The notes: generated from the letters alone by a model not told the origin. 64,000 nt of DNA from Rhizobium glycinendophyticum (GCF_006443685.1 NZ_VFYP01000006.1:86681-150680), one strand, 5' to 3'; numbered from the stretch's first letter, positions 1 through 9,052 are shown. Made by a program: numbers and translations.

Positions 1-539
1 CGGATGACGCGCATGCCGCGACCGCCGCCACCCCAGGATGCTTTCAGCATCACCGGATAGCCGACGTCGGCTGCCATTCGGGCAACTTGAGCCATATCGT
101 CCGGCAAGGGCTCGGTCGCCGGAACCACCGGCACGCCGACCGATACGGCCAGGTTACGCGCAGCCACCTTGTTGCCGAGCTTGCGCATCGTGTCTGGCGT
201 CGGACCGATGAAGATGATGCCTGCATTGTTACAGGCCTCGACAAACTCGGGGCTTTCGGAGAGCAGCCCGTATCCGGGATGAATTGCATCGGCACCGGAA
301 AGCTTGGCGACCCGGATGACTTCCGGGATCGAAAGATAGCTTTCGATCGGTCCGAGATCTCGCTCCAGATGCGGGCCCCGCCCGACCTGATAACTCTCGT
401 CCGCCTTGAGGCGGTGCAGAGACAGCTTGTCCTCTTCCGCCCAGATCGCAACCGTCTTGATGCCCAGTTCGTTCGCAGCACGGAACACGCGGATGGCGAT
501 TTCGGACCGATTGGCGCAGAGAATCTTAGTGATAGCCAC
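1..539 (-). CDS. pyc: Pyruvate carboxylase, N-terminal part (runs off the window)
   Basis: Biotin-dependent enzyme that carboxylates pyruvate to oxaloacetate in the cytoplasm. Only the first 179 codons, part of the biotin carboxylase domain, are present. The start reads ITKILCANRSEIAIRVFRAA and is followed by HPGYGLLSESPEF and, at the edge, the glycine-rich ATP-grasp segment KASWGGGGRGMR. The wording YQVGRGPHLERDLGPIESYL is that of rhizobial Pyc rather than acetyl- or propionyl-CoA carboxylase subunits. A GTG start is chosen because GAGGAT lies just upstream and the protein aligns from there. It is the last gene seen of the minus-strand run that begins with the acyl-CoA dehydrogenase near 7.9 kb, 26 bases after the ETF oxidoreductase gene. 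Confidence 0.88.
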   Translation of the reverse strand, partial: MAITKILCANRSEIAIRVFRAANELGIKTVAIWAEEDKLSLHRLKADESYQVGRGPHLERDLGPIESYLSIPEVIRVAKLSGADAIHPGYGLLSESPEFVEACNNAGIIFIGPTPDTMRKLGNKVAARNLAVSVGVPVVPATEPLPDDMAQVARMAADVGYPVMLKASWGGGGRGMRVI

Positions 540-565
540 AGGGTTATCCTCGAAAGAGCAGTTAT

Positions 566-2230
566 TTACGAATTTGAGTAGACCGGACCCTCGCCGCCCT
601 GCGGTGGAACCCAATTGATGTTCTGGTTCGGATCCTTGATGTCGCAGGTCTTGCAGTGGACGCAGTTCTGCGCGTTGATCACATAGACCTCCTCGCCATC
701 CTTCTCGACCCACTCGTAGACGCCGGCCGGACAGTAGCGGGTTGAAGGACCGGCGTAGACCCCGAGTTCGGAGCGCTTCTGCAGCTCCATGTCCTTTACC
801 TGCAGGTGAACCGACTGGTCTTCCTCGTGGTTGGTGTTGGAGAGGAAGACGGACGACAGGCGATCGAAGGTCAGCACGCCGTCCGGTCGCGGATAGGCGA
901 TAGGCTTGTGCTTGGCCGCCGGCTCCAGCGCCTCGGCATCGGTCTTGCCGTGCTTCAGCGTGCCGAAGACGGAGAATCCGAACAGCTGGTTGGTCCACAT
1001 ATCGAGGCCGCCGAGCGCCACGCCGATCGCGGTGCCGAACTTCGACCACAGCGGCTTGACGTTGCGCACGCGCTTCAGGTCCTTGCCAATGTCGCTTGCG
1101 CGCCAGTCGGTCTCGATATCGACCACCTCGTCGTTGGCACGACCAGCGGCAAGCGCTTCGGCGATCCTTTCGGCCGCCATCATGCCCGAGAGCACGGCGT
1201 TGTGGCTGCCCTTGATGCGCGGCACGTTGACAAAGCCGGCCGAACAGCCGATCAGCGCGCCACCCGGGAAGGAGAGCTTCGGCACGGATTGGTAGCCACC
1301 TTCGGTGATGGCGCGGGCTCCGTAGGAGATGCGCTTGGCACCCTCGAAGGTGCCGCGGATCGCCTCGTGCGTCTTGAAGCGCTGGAACTCCTCGAAGGGG
1401 TAGAGATAGGGGTTCTTGTAGTTCAGGTGAACGACGAAGCCGACCGCCACCAGGTTGTCATGCAGGTGGTAGAGGAAGGAACCGCCACCGGTGCTCATGC
1501 CGAGCGGCCAGCCGAAGGAGTGTTGCACGAGGCCAGGCCTATGATTCTCCGGCTTCACCTCCCAGAGTTCCTTCAGACCGATGCCGTATTTCTGCGGCTC
1601 GCGGTCCTTCTGAAGATCGAACTTGGCGATCAGCTGCTTGGCGAGCGACCCGCGCACGCCTTCCGAGATCAGAACATACTTGCCGAGCAGTTCCATGCCA
1701 CGCGTGTAGTTCGGCCCCGGCTCGCCGTTCTTCTCGATGCCCATGTCGCCGGTCGCGACACCGATCACGGCACCCGCATCGTTATAGAGCACTTCGGAAG
1801 CGGCGAAGCCCGGATAGATCTCGACGCCGAGTCCTTCTGCCTTTTCCGCCAGCCAGCGACACACGAGCCCGAGCGAGATGATGTAGTTGCCGTGATTGTT
1901 CATCAGCGGCGGCATCAATGCGTTCGGCAGGCGCACCGAACCGGCGGGGCCCAAGAACAGGAACTGGTCGTCCGCCACCGGCGTGGTGAAGGGGTGCCCC
2001 TCCTCCTTGCGCCAGTCCGGCAACAGGCGGTCGATGCCGATCGGATCGACGACAGCGCCAGATAGCACATGGGCACCGACTTCCGCACCCTTTTCGAGCA
2101 CGACTACTGAAAGCTCCGGATTGACCTGCTTCAGGCGGATTGCGGCCGACAATCCGGCCGGCCCGGCACCGACGATCACAACGTCGAATTCCATGCTCTC
2201 GCGTTCGGGGAGTTCCATCTGTTCGCTCAC
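566..2230 (-). CDS. etfQO: Electron transfer flavoprotein-ubiquinone oxidoreductase
   Basis: Membrane-associated FAD and 4Fe-4S protein that passes electrons from reduced ETF to ubiquinone. The 554 residues are full length for the family. The N-terminus has the FAD dinucleotide motif VVIVGAGPAGLSAA. The C-terminal cluster domain shows CPAGVYEW and then NCVHCKTCDIKDP, giving the four cysteines for the iron-sulfur cluster. The start is GTG; an ATG four codons further in is an alternative. It begins 3 bases after the etfA stop, so the three ETF genes are surely co-transcribed. Here it would take electrons from the acyl-CoA dehydrogenases encoded nearby. Confidence 0.95.
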   Translation of the reverse strand: MSEQMELPERESMEFDVVIVGAGPAGLSAAIRLKQVNPELSVVVLEKGAEVGAHVLSGAVVDPIGIDRLLPDWRKEEGHPFTTPVADDQFLFLGPAGSVRLPNALMPPLMNNHGNYIISLGLVCRWLAEKAEGLGVEIYPGFAASEVLYNDAGAVIGVATGDMGIEKNGEPGPNYTRGMELLGKYVLISEGVRGSLAKQLIAKFDLQKDREPQKYGIGLKELWEVKPENHRPGLVQHSFGWPLGMSTGGGSFLYHLHDNLVAVGFVVHLNYKNPYLYPFEEFQRFKTHEAIRGTFEGAKRISYGARAITEGGYQSVPKLSFPGGALIGCSAGFVNVPRIKGSHNAVLSGMMAAERIAEALAAGRANDEVVDIETDWRASDIGKDLKRVRNVKPLWSKFGTAIGVALGGLDMWTNQLFGFSVFGTLKHGKTDAEALEPAAKHKPIAYPRPDGVLTFDRLSSVFLSNTNHEEDQSVHLQVKDMELQKRSELGVYAGPSTRYCPAGVYEWVEKDGEEVYVINAQNCVHCKTCDIKDPNQNINWVPPQGGEGPVYSNS

Positions 2231-2233
2231 GGG

Positions 2234-3163
2234 CTATACAACCTTCTCGAACTCCGGCAGGACGTCGAAGAGGTCACCGACGAGGCCGTAATCGGCCACC
2301 TGGAAGATCGGCGCCTCCTCATCCTTGTTGATCGCGACGATCACCTTGGAGTCCTTCATGCCGGCGAGATGCTGAATGGCACCGGAAATGCCAGCGGCGA
2401 TATAAAGGTCGGGTGCGACGACCTTGCCGGTCTGCCCCACCTGCCAGTCGTTCGGCGCGTATCCGGCGTCAACTGCGGCGCGCGATGCGCCGACGGCAGC
2501 CCCCAGCTTGTCGGCGAGCGGCAGGATAACCTCCTGGAATTTTTCCGCGGAACCGAGAGCACGGCCGCCCGACACGATGATCTTGGCAGAGGTGAGCTCC
2601 GGACGCTCCGACGAAGCAATCGCATCCGAGACAAAGCTCGACAGGCCGGGATTGGCCGGTGCCGATGCTTGCTCTACGGAGGCTGAGTCACCTTCACCGG
2701 TCGCCTGGAAGGCTGCGGTACGTACGGTGATCACTTTCTTGCCGTCCGTCGACTGCACAGTCTGGATCGCATTGCCGGCATAGATCGGCCGCTTGAAGGT
2801 ATCGGGCGAGATGACTTGGATGATCTCGGAGACCTGCATCACGTCGAGAAGTGCCGCCACGCGCGGCATGACGTTCTTTGCCGAGGCCGTTGCCGGTGCA
2901 ATGATCGTGTCGTAGCCGCCGGCCAGCGAGACGATCAGATCTGCAAGCGGTTCTGCAAGGCTATTCGCAAGGTCGCCGCTGTCGGCCAGCAGGACCTTGG
3001 ATACGCCGTCGAGCTTGGCAGCCGCGTCGGCCGCACCCTGTGCGCCCGAGCCGGCAACGAGGACGTGGATGTCGCCGCCGATTGCCTTGGCTGCCGTCAG
3101 CGCCTTGGCGGTCTGGTCGGATACGCTGCTGTTGTCGTGTTCTGCCAGAAGAAGAATGGCCAT
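2234..3163 (-). CDS. etfA: Electron transfer flavoprotein alpha subunit
   Basis: 309 residues, normal for EtfA. It carries FAD and forms a heterodimer with EtfB, accepting electrons from acyl-CoA dehydrogenases. The start is set at MAILLLAEHDN, the usual N-terminus; the frame stays open upstream but overlaps etfB. The C-terminal FAD domain is clear: SGGRALGSAEKF, then GQTGKVVAPDLYIAAGISG and AIQHLAGM. It sits 26 bases after etfB and 3 bases before etfQO. Confidence 0.96.
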   Translation of the reverse strand: MAILLLAEHDNSSVSDQTAKALTAAKAIGGDIHVLVAGSGAQGAADAAAKLDGVSKVLLADSGDLANSLAEPLADLIVSLAGGYDTIIAPATASAKNVMPRVAALLDVMQVSEIIQVISPDTFKRPIYAGNAIQTVQSTDGKKVITVRTAAFQATGEGDSASVEQASAPANPGLSSFVSDAIASSERPELTSAKIIVSGGRALGSAEKFQEVILPLADKLGAAVGASRAAVDAGYAPNDWQVGQTGKVVAPDLYIAAGISGAIQHLAGMKDSKVIVAINKDEEAPIFQVADYGLVGDLFDVLPEFEKVV

Positions 3164-3189
3164 GTTTCTTGTCTCCCTGTTCTTCCGGT

Positions 3190-3939
3190 TTAAAGCACGC
3201 CGGCTTCGGTCTTGAGCTTCTCGACGAGCTCGGCCACGCTTGCGACCTTGATGCCGGCTTTGCGTCCGCTCGGCTCCTCGGTCTTCAGCACCTTCAGGCG
3301 CTGCGCCGTGTCGACGCCGAAGTCGGCCGGTGTCTTCTTGTCGAGCGGCTTCTTCTTCGCCTTCATGATGTTGGGCAGCGAGGCATAGCGCGGCTCGTTG
3401 AGGCGAAGGTCGGTGGTAACGATGGCCGGAAGCTTCACTTCCACCGTCTGCAGCCCGCCGTCGACTTCGCGGGTCACCTTGGCGGCGCCGTCGCCGAGCT
3501 CGACCTTGGAGGCGAAGGTCGCCTGGCCCCACTTCAGAAGCGCGGCGAGCATCTGGCCGGTCTGGTTGCTGTCGTCGTCGATCGCCTGCTTGCCCATGAT
3601 AACGAGGCCCGGCGCTTCCGCTTCGGCGACACCCCTGAGGATCTTGGCAACAGCAAGCGGCTCGACTGTCTCATCGGTCTCTACCAGGATTGCCCGGTCC
3701 GCACCCATTGCAAGGCCCGTCCGCAGCGTCTCTTCGGCCTTGGCGGGGCCGATGGAGACGACCACCACTTCCTCGGCCTTGCCGGCCTCCTTCAGCCTCA
3801 GGGCTTCCTCGACTGCGATTTCATCGAAGGGGTTCATCGACATCTTGACGTTGGCGAGCTCCACACCCGTCCCATCCGGCTTGACGCGGATCTTGACGTT
3901 GTAGTCGACAACGCGTTTGACGGGGACTAGGATCTTCAT
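3190..3939 (-). CDS. etfB: Electron transfer flavoprotein beta subunit
   Basis: 249 residues, partner of EtfA. It begins [20 protein letters not shown], the standard EtfB N-terminus, and contains the adenine-nucleotide-binding region with [19 protein letters not shown]. The frame could start 14 codons earlier, but this ATG matches the family. The gap to the CitE-like gene upstream is 65 bases with no terminator seen, so ETF is probably expressed with the CoA-ester pathway at 4.0-7.9 kb. Confidence 0.96.
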   Translation of the reverse strand: MKILVPVKRVVDYNVKIRVKPDGTGVELANVKMSMNPFDEIAVEEALRLKEAGKAEEVVVVSIGPAKAEETLRTGLAMGADRAILVETDETVEPLAVAKILRGVAEAEAPGLVIMGKQAIDDDSNQTGQMLAALLKWGQATFASKVELGDGAAKVTREVDGGLQTVEVKLPAIVTTDLRLNEPRYASLPNIMKAKKKPLDKKTPADFGVDTAQRLKVLKTEEPSGRKAGIKVASVAELVEKLKTEAGVL

Positions 3940-4004
3940 CTGCGTGGGTCTCCTCTGATCGCCCCGGAGGAACTGATCCATGATATCGGGGAACTGGGCG
4001 AGTG

Positions 4005-4802
4005 CTATTGCGGTCTTGCCGCAGCAAGGATGCGGCGCGCTTTGGCTCGTACAGGTGCGTCCACCATCTCCCCATCAATCGCGACGGCGCCGTCCCTCGC
4101 CGCAAGAACCCTGTTCGCCCAAGCAATTTCTTTCTCGCCAGGGGTGAAAGCCGCTCTGACGCTTTCGACCTGCTTGGGGTGAATGCAGAGCTTTCCGGTC
4201 ATACCGACGGCACGGGCGTGGGCTGCGTCGCCGAGCAGCAGTTCTGGGTCATCGAGCCTTGTCGTCACGCCATCGATAGGGGCAGCGATGCTCGTCAGGC
4301 GGGACGCGAGCACCAACTCATTGCGCGCCGGAAGGAGCAGAGACTGCTCATGCAACATTCCGAGATCGGCGCAGTAATCCACAGAGCCGAAGACAAGACG
4401 CCGGACGCTGGGAAGAGACGCGATCGCGCGGGCCTCCGCCATGCCACGAGCGCTCTCGATGAGGGCCAGAAGCGGAATGTCGCCGAGTGCTTTGGTAACG
4501 CCTGCGATCTGTCTCGGATTGTCAGCTTTCGGAAGCATGACGGCGGCGGGACGCAGCGCGATGACCGCCCGCAAATCAGCATCATGCCATGGCGTCCCAA
4601 GGGGGTTGATGCGCACCAAAACTGGCAGATCCGTGAAGCCGCATTCCAGCATTCTCCGGGCGGTGTCCTTGTCTCCGCTCGCTACCGCGTCCTCCAGATC
4701 AAGGATGACGGCATCCGGGCGAGACGCAGCCGCCTTGGCAAAGCGTTCGGCTCGGTTGGCCGGAACGAACAGGAGTGTGCACATGTCGTCGAGCGCTACC
4801 AT
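4005..4802 (-). CDS. HpcH/HpaI (CitE-like) CoA-ester lyase, probable citramalyl-CoA lyase
   Basis: 265 residues, TIM-barrel lyase of the CitE group, which cleave citramalyl-, malyl- or citryl-CoA esters. Seen: [14 protein letters not shown] at the start, [10 protein letters not shown], the active-site Arg in VLVRINPLG, the metal-binding Glu in LIESARG and the Asp in [11 protein letters not shown]. Its ATG overlaps the stop of the hydratase gene by 7 bases, which implies translational coupling. Beside a Meh-type hydratase and a class III CoA-transferase, the best guess is (S)-citramalyl-CoA lyase yielding acetyl-CoA and pyruvate. Malyl-CoA or other beta-hydroxyacyl-CoA lyases remain possible. 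The family call is firm, the substrate is inferred. Confidence 0.85.
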   Translation of the reverse strand: MVALDDMCTLLFVPANRAERFAKAAASRPDAVILDLEDAVASGDKDTARRMLECGFTDLPVLVRINPLGTPWHDADLRAVIALRPAAVMLPKADNPRQIAGVTKALGDIPLLALIESARGMAEARAIASLPSVRRLVFGSVDYCADLGMLHEQSLLLPARNELVLASRLTSIAAPIDGVTTRLDDPELLLGDAAHARAVGMTGKLCIHPKQVESVRAAFTPGEKEIAWANRVLAARDGAVAIDGEMVDAPVRAKARRILAAARPQ

Positions 4803-5632
4803 TCTGCGGTCGCCTCCATCCCGACCGAGCCATCGTTTCGCGCCGTCCACAGCTTCATCGTGTTACCGTCGGAGGAGGCGTTCACGGTGAACATGCCGGG
4901 TCCGAAAACGGGTGCGAGACTGCGGAACCTGAAACGCTTCGGGGCGGCACCACACCAGTCGGCTGCGTGTTGGCACAGCATGGTCGCCTGTAGCGGTCCG
5001 TGGACAACGAGACCGGGATAATGTTCTTCCTCATGCGAATAAGGGGCGTCGTAGTGAATACGATGGCTGTTGAAGGTCAGCGCGGAATAGCGGAACAGAA
5101 AAGCAGCAGTTACGTCGACCTGCACCGAGCTTTCGCCCACCGGAGCTTTCTCCACTGCCTTTCTGTCTGGCGTGGGGGGCGACACCGCATCGCGGTATAC
5201 GATATCTTGGCGTTCTGTCAGCACCAGCCGCCCATCGCTCTCGATGGCATGGCGGACCGTGACGAAGCAAAGCGTTCCGGTGCGGCCCCGCTTGACCGCC
5301 ACATCCTCGACGACGGAACGCCGCGTGACAATCTCGCCGATCCGCAATGGCGAATGGAAATCGATCGCTCCGCCTGCCCACATGCGGCGCGGCAAAGGAA
5401 CGGGCGGAAGAAAGCCACCGCGGGCGGGATGCCCGTCCGCTCCAAGTTCCGCCGTCGGCACCATCGGCTGCGACAGGCAAAAGTGAAAGAGCAACGGCAA
5501 GGCAGCCGTCCCGTAACGGGAGGTTCGATCGAAAGTCGCTTCGAAGCGGTCGACCGACGCCTGTGTCAGCATCTCGCTGTTCTGGTCTTCGCGGCCGATC
5601 CAGCCCCTAAGGTGGTCGAGGTCGAGTTGCAT
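4796..5632 (-). CDS. MaoC/FAS1-type hydratase, mesaconyl- or itaconyl-CoA hydratase-like
   Basis: 278 residues with two hot-dog halves: an N-terminal FAS1-like half (residues about 1-150, with LPRRMWAGGAIDFH and PLRIGEIVTRRS) and a C-terminal MaoC half with the hydratase-2 signature NSHRIHYDAPYSHEEEHYPG and VHGPLQATML. Mesaconyl-C4-CoA and itaconyl-CoA hydratases have this layout. The ATG start has GGAAGGA 6-7 bases upstream, inside the end of the CoA-transferase gene; the frame is open 23 codons further but lacks such a site. It is predicted to add water to an unsaturated C5-dicarboxyl-CoA to give citramalyl-CoA, which the coupled lyase then splits. Confidence 0.85.
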   Translation of the reverse strand: MQLDLDHLRGWIGREDQNSEMLTQASVDRFEATFDRTSRYGTAALPLLFHFCLSQPMVPTAELGADGHPARGGFLPPVPLPRRMWAGGAIDFHSPLRIGEIVTRRSVVEDVAVKRGRTGTLCFVTVRHAIESDGRLVLTERQDIVYRDAVSPPTPDRKAVEKAPVGESSVQVDVTAAFLFRYSALTFNSHRIHYDAPYSHEEEHYPGLVVHGPLQATMLCQHAADWCGAAPKRFRFRSLAPVFGPGMFTVNASSDGNTMKLWTARNDGSVGMEATAEW

Positions 5633-5634
5633 GA

Positions 5635-6738
5635 TCAATCCTTCCCGGACAAAGGTTGCAGCATCGGCACCGGCCCATAATTCTGCGTCCTGCCGCGCCA
5701 AACCGGGGCGGGTGCGGGATAGGAAACCGGACCGTTCGGCGTATCAACGGTAATCCGGCGAAGATGGGGATGAGCCGAAAGACCGGCCATGTCGTTGACT
5801 GAGGCAAAGGCTATATCGGCCCGTTCCAGGGTGGAGAACGCCTCCTTTTCGGATCTGGTTGCAAAACCAGCGGCGACAGCTGCGTCGGTCTCTGTGCGGT
5901 TTCTGACGCGCGCAGCATTGATCGAGAACCGGGGGTCGTCCTTCAGTTCGGGGCGGTTCAAGAAGATGTCGCAGAATTTCGCCCATTCCCGGTCGCTCTG
6001 GATCGCGATCAGGATCTGGCGGCCATCGCCGGCGGTAAACACACCATAAGGCGCGATGGAGGGATGCGCCATTCCGACCCGATGAGGGGTCCTTCCTCCT
6101 TCGTGGTTGAGAAGCGGCACGGTGAGCCAATCGGCGATCACATCGAACATGGAGATCGAAATTGCCGAGCCCCTGCCGGTCACCGCACGCAGGAGGATTG
6201 CCTCCAAGACTGCCGAATATGCGGTCGCGCCGGTCGCGATGTCCACGACCGATAGGCCAACCCGCGCCGGTTCGGATGGGCCGCCGGTGATGGAACACAA
6301 GCCCGATTCCGCCTGGATCAGGAGGTCGTACGCTTTACGATCCACCATTGGGCCAGTTTCGCCGTAGCCAGTAATCGAGCAGACGATCAGGTGGGGAAAC
6401 TCCGTCTCCAACCGCTCGAAGGAAAAGCCGAGCCGGGCAAGCGCCCCGTATTTAAGGTTCTGAACCAGCACATCGGCATCGCCGAGCAAGCGGGTCAATT
6501 CGCTCTGGCCTTCCGGGGAGGCAAGGTCCAGCGTTATCGACGTCTTGCCGCGGTTGAGCCACACGAAATAGCTTGACTGCCCCTTCGCAACCTCATCATA
6601 GCCCCGGGCAAAGTCGCCTTCGGGACGTTCGACCTTGGTGACGTCGGCGCCGGCATCGGCAAGTCGGACGGTCACGAATGGCGCAGCCACGGCCTGCTCG
6701 ATCGCGATGACCTTTATCCCTTCAAGCGGGCGCATCAT
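5635..6738 (-). CDS. Class III (CaiB/BaiF) CoA-transferase
   Basis: 367 residues. CoA-transferases of this family move CoA between carboxylic acids through an aspartyl-CoA intermediate. The N-terminus PLEGIKVIAIEQAVAAPFVT and the motif KVERPEGDFARGYD bind CoA. The catalytic Asp is probably that of RKAYDLLIQAESG. Start choice: ATGATG where the first ATG overlaps the stop of the acyl-CoA dehydrogenase gene by one base. By context it is likely to activate a C5 dicarboxylate such as itaconate, mesaconate or methylsuccinate, probably from succinyl-CoA. The acceptor cannot be read from sequence. Confidence 0.88.
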   Translation of the reverse strand: MMRPLEGIKVIAIEQAVAAPFVTVRLADAGADVTKVERPEGDFARGYDEVAKGQSSYFVWLNRGKTSITLDLASPEGQSELTRLLGDADVLVQNLKYGALARLGFSFERLETEFPHLIVCSITGYGETGPMVDRKAYDLLIQAESGLCSITGGPSEPARVGLSVVDIATGATAYSAVLEAILLRAVTGRGSAISISMFDVIADWLTVPLLNHEGGRTPHRVGMAHPSIAPYGVFTAGDGRQILIAIQSDREWAKFCDIFLNRPELKDDPRFSINAARVRNRTETDAAVAAGFATRSEKEAFSTLERADIAFASVNDMAGLSAHPHLRRITVDTPNGPVSYPAPAPVWRGRTQNYGPVPMLQPLSGKD

Positions 6739-7907
6739 CAAAATGACCTCGGCAGATGCAGAACATGTTCGGCGACGTAGGACAGGATGAGGTTTGTCGA
6801 GATTGGTGCTACCTGATACAACCGGGTCTCGCGGAACTTGCGCTCGACGTCGTATTCGTTGGCGAAGCCAAAGCCTCCATGAAACTGTAGACAGGCATTG
6901 GCCGCTTCCCACGACGCCTTCGCAGCGAGATATTTCGCCATGTTGGCTTGAGCGCCGCAATCCAGACCGGCATCGTAACGTCGGCACGCATCAAATCGCA
7001 TGAGGTTCGCCGCCTCCACTTCGATGAAGGCTTCGGCAATGGGGAATTGTACACCCTGATTCTGACCGATCGGTCGTCCGAACACCTCGCGTTCAGAGAC
7101 GTATTTGCTGACACGCTCGGTAAACCAATAACCGTCGCCGATGCATTCGGCAGCGATCAGGACGCGTTCTGCGTTTAGGCCAGTCAGAATATACTTGAAC
7201 CCGCTCCCCTCTTCGCCAATCAGGTTCTCTTCCGGAATCTCGAGATTGTCGAAGAAGAGCTCGTTCGTCTCGTGGTTCACCATGTTTGGGATGGGCTTGA
7301 CGGTCATGCCGCACTTCACCGCGTCCCTGATGTCGACCAGGAAGATTGACAAACCGTGAGATCTTTTCACGACGTCCGACAGCGGCGTCGTGCGGGCTAG
7401 AAGGATCATCAGGTCCGAATGCTGGACACGGCTGATCCACACCTTTTGCCCGTTGATGACGTAGCGGTCGCCCTTCTTGACGGCCGTGGTCTTGATCTTG
7501 GTCGTGTCGGTGCCGGTGGTCGGTTCTGTCACGCCCATCGACTGCAACCTCAGTTCTCCTGTGGCAATCTTGGGCAGGTACTTTTGTCGCTGCTCCTCCG
7601 ACCCGTGGCGGATCAGCGTGTTCATATTGTACATCTGGCCATGGCAGGCTCCGGAATTGCCGCCGGATCGATTAATCTCCTCCATAATCACGGAGGCCTC
7701 CGTCAAGCCGAGCCCTGAGCCGCCATATTGTTCGGGGATCAACGCGGACATCCATCCTTCGCGCGTCAGGGCATCAACGAAAGCCTCGGGATAGGCTCGC
7801 TTCTCGTCAATTCTTCTGTGATATTCGTCGGAAAATTGTGCGCACAGCGCGCGGACGCCGGCCCGAATCTCTGGATAGTCTTCGTTATTCGTCGTCGTCA
7901 CCTGCAT
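6738..7907 (-). CDS. Acyl-CoA dehydrogenase with an IVD-type catalytic position
   Basis: 389 residues, FAD enzyme that makes an alpha,beta-double bond in an acyl-CoA and hands electrons to ETF. Seen: MGVTEPTTGTDTTKI, NGQKVWISR, and the C-terminal QFHGGFGFANEYDVER. The segment that usually carries the catalytic Glu (YEGT) reads instead LYQVAPISTN. A Glu at residue 247 (LNAERVLIAAE) lies where isovaleryl-CoA dehydrogenase has its base. First gene of the minus-strand operon, divergent from a LysR gene. A role on methylsuccinyl-CoA is possible, since oxidation would give an unsaturated C5 ester for the hydratase downstream. Confidence 0.9.
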   Translation of the reverse strand: MQVTTTNNEDYPEIRAGVRALCAQFSDEYHRRIDEKRAYPEAFVDALTREGWMSALIPEQYGGSGLGLTEASVIMEEINRSGGNSGACHGQMYNMNTLIRHGSEEQRQKYLPKIATGELRLQSMGVTEPTTGTDTTKIKTTAVKKGDRYVINGQKVWISRVQHSDLMILLARTTPLSDVVKRSHGLSIFLVDIRDAVKCGMTVKPIPNMVNHETNELFFDNLEIPEENLIGEEGSGFKYILTGLNAERVLIAAECIGDGYWFTERVSKYVSEREVFGRPIGQNQGVQFPIAEAFIEVEAANLMRFDACRRYDAGLDCGAQANMAKYLAAKASWEAANACLQFHGGFGFANEYDVERKFRETRLYQVAPISTNLILSYVAEHVLHLPRSF

Positions 7908-7955
7908 ACCTCCGCATCGAAGTTCGCACGACGATACGTTTTTCTATGGCATCGC

Positions 7956-7994
7956 ACAAATATATGTTTATGATTTTAGATATAACATGTTTGT
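7956..7994. promoter_or_regulatory. AT-rich dyad in the divergent LysR/operon promoter region
   Basis: Between the dehydrogenase start (7907) and the LysR start (8024) lies an AT-rich stretch with an imperfect inverted repeat. The outer arms are ACAAA (7956-7960) and TTTGT (7990-7994), the inner ones ATGTT (7964-7968) and AACAT (7984-7988). LysR proteins usually bind such dyads between themselves and their divergent target. This is a candidate operator, not a proven one. Confidence 0.45.
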
Positions 7995-8023
7995 ATGGGT
8001 TCAGCGCGTGACCGGAGAGTTCC

Positions 8024-8968
8024 ATGGATTTGAGACAATTGCGGTATTTCCGGACGATAGCGGAATTCGGGTCTATCTCGGCAGCCTCCCAGCAGCTCGG
8101 CATCGCGCAGCCGGCGCTGTCATTGCATGTGCGCAACATGGAGGAACGTCTCGGCGTCAAGCTGCTTGCGCGCGAGGCGCGGGGTGTTTCCCTGACTGAG
8201 GCCGGAGAGCTTATGGCACGGCGTTCGCGAATGCTTCTGGACGAGATGACGCGGCTGGAAGACGATATACGCAACCTAGGTTCTTCGCCCACCGGCGATG
8301 TGCGCCTCGGACTGCCGGGCACGATCGGCGGCATTCTTTCCGTGCCTCTCGTTCTTGCGGGGAAGGAGAGTTATCCCGGTATCCGTCTGACGATCGGCGA
8401 AGCAATGAGCGGCTTCGTTCTCGACTGGCTGCGGGAGGGACAGACCGATATCGCGATCCTCTACCTGCCCGCCGAAGACCAGCGTTTCCGCTCGGATCTT
8501 CTACTGAGCGAGGAACTTGTTCTGATCGCGCCGAAGGGTGCTGTCATGGAGGAACCCTTTCAGCCTGAGCATCTGACCACGGTGCCGCTCATTTTGCCGA
8601 GCCCGGCGCATGGTCTCCGAACCCTGCTTGACGTTTGGGCCAAGCAGCACAGGATCACCCTAAATGCCACGGTCGAACTGGACTCCTACTCAAACATCAA
8701 AACGCTCGTACAGCAAGGATATGGCTACTCGATACTTCCGCTCCATGCCGTCGCCGCAAACGCTGGTGATGGTCACCTTCGAGTACTGAAGTTCCATAAG
8801 GACGAATTGCGCCGAAACGTGTTTCTGGTCTGGGATACCAGCAGACCATCCAGTCATGCGGCCGCCGCGATCATCCAGCTCACCCGAAAGATCATCGACG
8901 ATCTCGTCGGATCGGGCATATGGGCTGGCGCACGGCAGGAGGGCCAGGCGCTTTGGGCGGATGGATAA
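8024..8968 (+). CDS. LysR-family regulator of the adjacent C5-acid operon
   Basis: 314 residues. Winged HTH at residues 1-60 (LRQLRYFRTIAEFGSISAAS, then QPALSLHVRNMEERLGVKLL), followed by a LysR effector domain from about residue 90. It is divergent from the acyl-CoA dehydrogenase operon with 116 bases between the start codons, the classic layout for a LysR activator and its target. The effector is likely the substrate or a CoA ester of that pathway. In Pseudomonas aeruginosa a LysR gene likewise flanks the itaconate genes. The HTH is of the NAC/Cbl-like group by look; the effector is unknown. Confidence 0.9.
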   Translation: MDLRQLRYFRTIAEFGSISAASQQLGIAQPALSLHVRNMEERLGVKLLAREARGVSLTEAGELMARRSRMLLDEMTRLEDDIRNLGSSPTGDVRLGLPGTIGGILSVPLVLAGKESYPGIRLTIGEAMSGFVLDWLREGQTDIAILYLPAEDQRFRSDLLLSEELVLIAPKGAVMEEPFQPEHLTTVPLILPSPAHGLRTLLDVWAKQHRITLNATVELDSYSNIKTLVQQGYGYSILPLHAVAANAGDGHLRVLKFHKDELRRNVFLVWDTSRPSSHAAAAIIQLTRKIIDDLVGSGIWAGARQEGQALWADG

Positions 8969-9052
8969 ACAGGACCGCTGCATCCTGTGCCCTTGTGGGC
9001 AACATGACTGCGCCAGCCCTTGCCGAAAGGTGCGCGTCAGACGCAATTGCCG

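Noticed and set aside
1..539. Acetyl-CoA or propionyl-CoA carboxylase biotin subunit
   Set aside because: The N-terminal wording (RAANELGIKTVAIWAEEDK, YQVGRGPHLERDLGPIESYL) is that of pyruvate carboxylase; the missing C-terminal part leaves a small doubt.
806..2065. Long plus-strand frame opposite the ETF oxidoreductase gene
   Set aside because: The minus-strand protein has FAD and iron-sulfur motifs throughout; the plus frame is low-complexity and has no family features. The same holds for frames opposite the methylase-helicase (56589-57599, 58251-59405).
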